This document shows, in pieces, positions 17,413-21,135 of a stretch of 21,135 bases of DNA (the stretch's first letter is position 1; every line of letters begins with the position of its first letter). Source of the stretch: JBKPIY01 sp046730475 (lineage in GTDB: Bacteria; Actinomycetota; Thermoleophilia; Solirubrobacterales; 70-9); contig JBKPIY010000087.1 of the NCBI GenBank assembly GCA_046730475.1, positions 1 to 21,135 of the forward strand. The letters are read 5' to 3'. Below the pieces are notes generated by a model. It searched no databases. It saw only the letters and a program-made list of their open reading frames with translations, and was not told the origin of the DNA. The translations under genes were made by a program, and so were the position numbers.

Positions 17413-18758
17413 CGGCCCGCCCCGACCGCCGCCGCCAGCTCCCCGGGCACGTCGACGCTCAGGTGAGCGCCGTCGCTCACCATCCTGCGACCGCCGACCA
17501 CGACCTCGCGGACGTCGGCCGCCGAGGCGGCGAAGACCACCGACTCGATCGCGTCCTCGGGCCCGGTCCCGGCGAGGCGGACGCCATCGAGCCCGACCGT
17601 GACCAGGTCGGCGAGGTTGCCCGGGGCGATCGCCCCCGCCTCGGGCCAGCCGAGGGCGGCGTGCCCGTCGGCGCTCGCGGCCCGGAGGAGCTCGGCGGCC
17701 GAGTGGCGGCCCCGTACCCCGGAGGCGAGGCGCTCGTCGAGCTCCACCGCCCGCGCCTCCTCGAAGGGGTCGATGACGGCGTGGGAGTCGCTGCCGAGGG
17801 CGAGCCTGGCGCCGTCGTCGACGAGCCGGCGGGCGGGGCCGATCCCGTCGGCGAGATCGCGCTCGGTGGTGGGGCACAGGCAGCAGGTCACCCCGGCGTC
17901 GCCGAGGAGGGCGAAGTCGGCCTCGGCGAGGTGGGTGGCGTGGACGGCGACGAAGCGGTCGGTGAGCGCGCCGGCGCCGGCGAGGACCGCGGACGGGGTG
18001 CGGCCGTAGGCGGCGAGGCAGTCCTCGTTCTCCTGGGGCTGCTCGGAGAGGTGGGCGTGGAGCGGCGACCCGCGCCCGTTCGCCCAGGCGGCGACGGTCG
18101 CCGCCGACGCCGGGTCGACCGCGCGGACGCTGTGGATCGCCGCCCCGACCCGGGCGAAGGCCTCCCCCTCCGGCTCCGGCCGGAGCCCGTCGACCCGCTC
18201 CGCCCACGCCTCGGCGCTGCCGTCCGAGAAGCGGCGCTGGACGCCGAGGAGCTCGGCGCCGATCCCGCCGTGGAGGTAGCACGCGTCCACCAGGGTGATC
18301 CGGATTCCCGCCTGGCGGGCGGCCTCGAGCAGCGCCAGCCCCATCGCGTTCGGATCGGAGTAGGGGGCGCCGCCGGGGGCGTGGTGGAGGTAGTGGAACT
18401 CGCCGACGGCGGTGATCCCGGCCAGCGCCATCTCGGCGAAGGTGGCGCGCGCCAGGGCCAGGTAACGGTCGGGGTCGAGCGCCTCCGCCGCCTCGTACAT
18501 CCGCTCGCGCCAGCTCCAGAACGAGCCCCGGCCCTGCTCGGCCCGGCCCCGGAGGACCCGCTGGAAGGCGTGGGAGTGGGCGTTGGCGAGGCCGGGGATC
18601 GTCAGCCCCCGTAGCCGCGTTGCCCCGGAAGGCGGCTCGACCCCGGGCTCGACCGAGGCGATCCGCCGGCCCTCGAGGGCGATCGCAACCCCCGCCTCGG
18701 CCCGCTCGCCGCCGAGCCAGGCGAGCTCGCACCAATACCGATCGGCGCCGGAGCTCAC
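17409..18758 (-). CDS. hutF: Formimidoylglutamate deiminase
   Basis: 449 residues. HutF hydrolyses N-formimino-L-glutamate to N-formyl-L-glutamate and ammonia, committing this pathway to the branch that needs an N-formylglutamate deformylase. It is an amidohydrolase with mononuclear metal. Seen: NAHSHAFQRVLRGR with H61 and H63, SFWSWRERMY, GEFHYLHHAPGG, HAHLSEQPQENEDC, VAVHATHL, CLCPTTERDLADG and GSDSHAVIDPFEEAR, all typical of HutF and not of hutG/formiminoglutamase. The GTG start at 18758 overlaps the def stop (GTGA), and the TGA end overlaps the hutI start (ATGA). Confidence 0.95.
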   Translation of the reverse strand: MSSGADRYWCELAWLGGERAEAGVAIALEGRRIASVEPGVEPPSGATRLRGLTIPGLANAHSHAFQRVLRGRAEQGRGSFWSWRERMYEAAEALDPDRYLALARATFAEMALAGITAVGEFHYLHHAPGGAPYSDPNAMGLALLEAARQAGIRITLVDACYLHGGIGAELLGVQRRFSDGSAEAWAERVDGLRPEPEGEAFARVGAAIHSVRAVDPASAATVAAWANGRGSPLHAHLSEQPQENEDCLAAYGRTPSAVLAGAGALTDRFVAVHATHLAEADFALLGDAGVTCCLCPTTERDLADGIGPARRLVDDGARLALGSDSHAVIDPFEEARAVELDERLASGVRGRHSAAELLRAASADGHAALGWPEAGAIAPGNLADLVTVGLDGVRLAGTGPEDAIESVVFAASAADVREVVVGGRRMVSDGAHLSVDVPGELAAAVGAGR

Positions 18759-19329
18759 GAGCCGACCCGGGCGACGAACTCCTCGATCCGCCCGACGAAG
18801 GCGTCGCGGTGGTGGCGCTCGAACTGCTCCCAGGTCGTGAAGGTGGTCGGGTCGGTCACCCGGTCGACGAACAGGCGGCCGTCCAGGTGGTCGACCTCGT
18901 GCTGGAAGGTGCCGGCCGTCAGCCCCCGCTTCACCTCGTCGCGGTCGGTGCCCTCGCGGTCGAGGTAGCGGACCCGGACGCTGACGTGGCGCATCAGGCT
19001 CCCGCGCAGGTTTGGCACCGACAGGCACCCCTCGTTGATCTCGACCACCTCCTCGTCGACCGGCTCGAGCACCGGGTTGACGATCACCGTCAGCGGGATC
19101 GGAGGCTTGTAGGGGTAGCGGGGGTTGGTGCCGCGCACCTCGACCACCGCGATCCGGAGCTCCGCGCCGACCTGGGTGGCGGCGAGCCCGGCGCCGCCGG
19201 CCGCCCACATCGTCTCGATCATCTCGTCGATCAGCCGCTGGACCTCGGGCGAGCGCAGCTCCCCGGCCTCCACCTCGCGGGCGCGCCGGCGCAGGCGGGG
19301 GTCGCCGATCTCGAGGATCTCGAGGGGGC

Positions 19330-19333
<4 letters not shown>
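18755..19333 (-). CDS. def: Peptide deformylase-family metalloenzyme embedded in the hut operon
   Basis: 192 residues. All three deformylase motifs are intact: GAGLAATQVG (47-56), EGCLSV with metal-binding Cys103, and QHEVDHLDG with His145, Glu146 and His149, so it should be an active Fe/Zn hydrolase. It belongs to the longer subtype with a NPRYPYKPPIPLTVIVNP insert before motif 2 and a helical C-terminal tail (about 160-192). The TTG start at 19333 overlaps the hutU stop (TTGA), and the stop overlaps the hutF start (GTGA). Classical Def removes formyl from new proteins. Its place between hutU and hutF, with no hutG in view, makes N-formylglutamate a likely substrate, which is an inference. 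A housekeeping role cannot be excluded. Confidence 0.92.
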
Positions 19334-20999
<1,666 letters not shown>

Positions 21000-21003
<4 letters not shown>

Positions 21004-21135
21004 GAGAGCTCCCCGATCGCGCCCTCGACCGCCTCGACCACGGCGCCGCTCGTCACCAGCCGCTCGGCCGCCGCCAGCTCCGGCGACAGCCGGCGGTCGG
21101 CGCCGTGGCCCGGGACCGCCGCCCGGACCGCGGCC
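21000..21135 (-). CDS. hutH: Histidine ammonia-lyase, C-terminal end only
   Basis: The last 44 residues are visible; the rest lies beyond the right edge. The frame reads VRAAVPGHGADRRLSPELAA and AERLVTSGAVVEAVEG, which matches the usual end of histidine ammonia-lyase (VR..VP....DR.L.PD...A..LV..G.L). The enzyme deaminates histidine to urocanate with an MIO cofactor, the first step of the pathway. The TGA at 21002-21000 overlaps the hutU GTG. Identification relies on a short segment plus position in the operon. Confidence 0.82.

Overview
The window is very GC-rich (mostly about 70%), with short intergenic gaps, frequent GTG/TTG starts, weak Shine-Dalgarno use and several stop/start overlaps of four bases. 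The gene content (EmrB/QacA-type MFS pump, RipA-like NlpC/P60 hydrolase, an 'AAW.VNQL' hypothetical, a cysteine-free TraR/DksA protein, mycobacterial-type lactate monooxygenase, hutF-type histidine degradation) suggests a high-GC actinobacterium, perhaps of the Thermoleophilia/Solirubrobacterales. That placement is an inference. No rRNA, tRNA, CRISPR array, insertion sequence or phage gene is visible.

Region 1 (1-4190): an MFS drug-efflux gene runs off the left edge on the minus strand. It is divergent from a two-gene unit made of an 870-residue protein of unknown function and a small lipoprotein, coupled by a GTGA overlap. The large protein seems to combine a lipid-binding-like N-terminal half with two thioredoxin-fold-like segments lacking the redox cysteines. 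A near-consensus promoter (TTGACA-17-TAGCAT) precedes it. This stretch is somewhat less GC-rich than the rest.

Region 2 (4192-7406, minus): envelope genes. In transcription order they are an actinobacterial hypothetical protein, a secreted coiled-coil NlpC/P60 hydrolase with no standard start codon in front of its signal peptide, lspA, and a divergent Lgt-family protein with a Cys-rich active-site loop.

Region 3 (7597-14704): a 2-hydroxy-acid/2-oxo-acid module. On the minus strand are a UBP-type zinc-finger protein, a YceI protein, a benzoylformate-decarboxylase-like ThDP enzyme and a FAD/Fe-S D-2-hydroxyacid dehydrogenase. On the plus strand are an L-2-hydroxyacid oxidase of the lactate 2-monooxygenase type and a TraR/DksA protein. 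Together these could oxidise both enantiomers of a 2-hydroxy acid and decarboxylate the resulting 2-oxo acid.

Region 4 (14717-16224): an NTF2/SnoaL-like protein, whose best start appears to be ATT behind a strong Shine-Dalgarno, and a short-chain dehydrogenase.

Region 5 (16213-21135, minus): a histidine-utilisation operon, hutH (3' end only)-hutU-def-hutF-hutI. Every junction is a four-base stop/start overlap. A peptide-deformylase-family gene sits exactly between hutU and hutF, and no hutG is seen in the window. HutF makes N-formylglutamate, so this Def paralogue is a good candidate for a non-orthologous N-formylglutamate deformylase. HutI carries Asn in place of the usual metal-site Asp.
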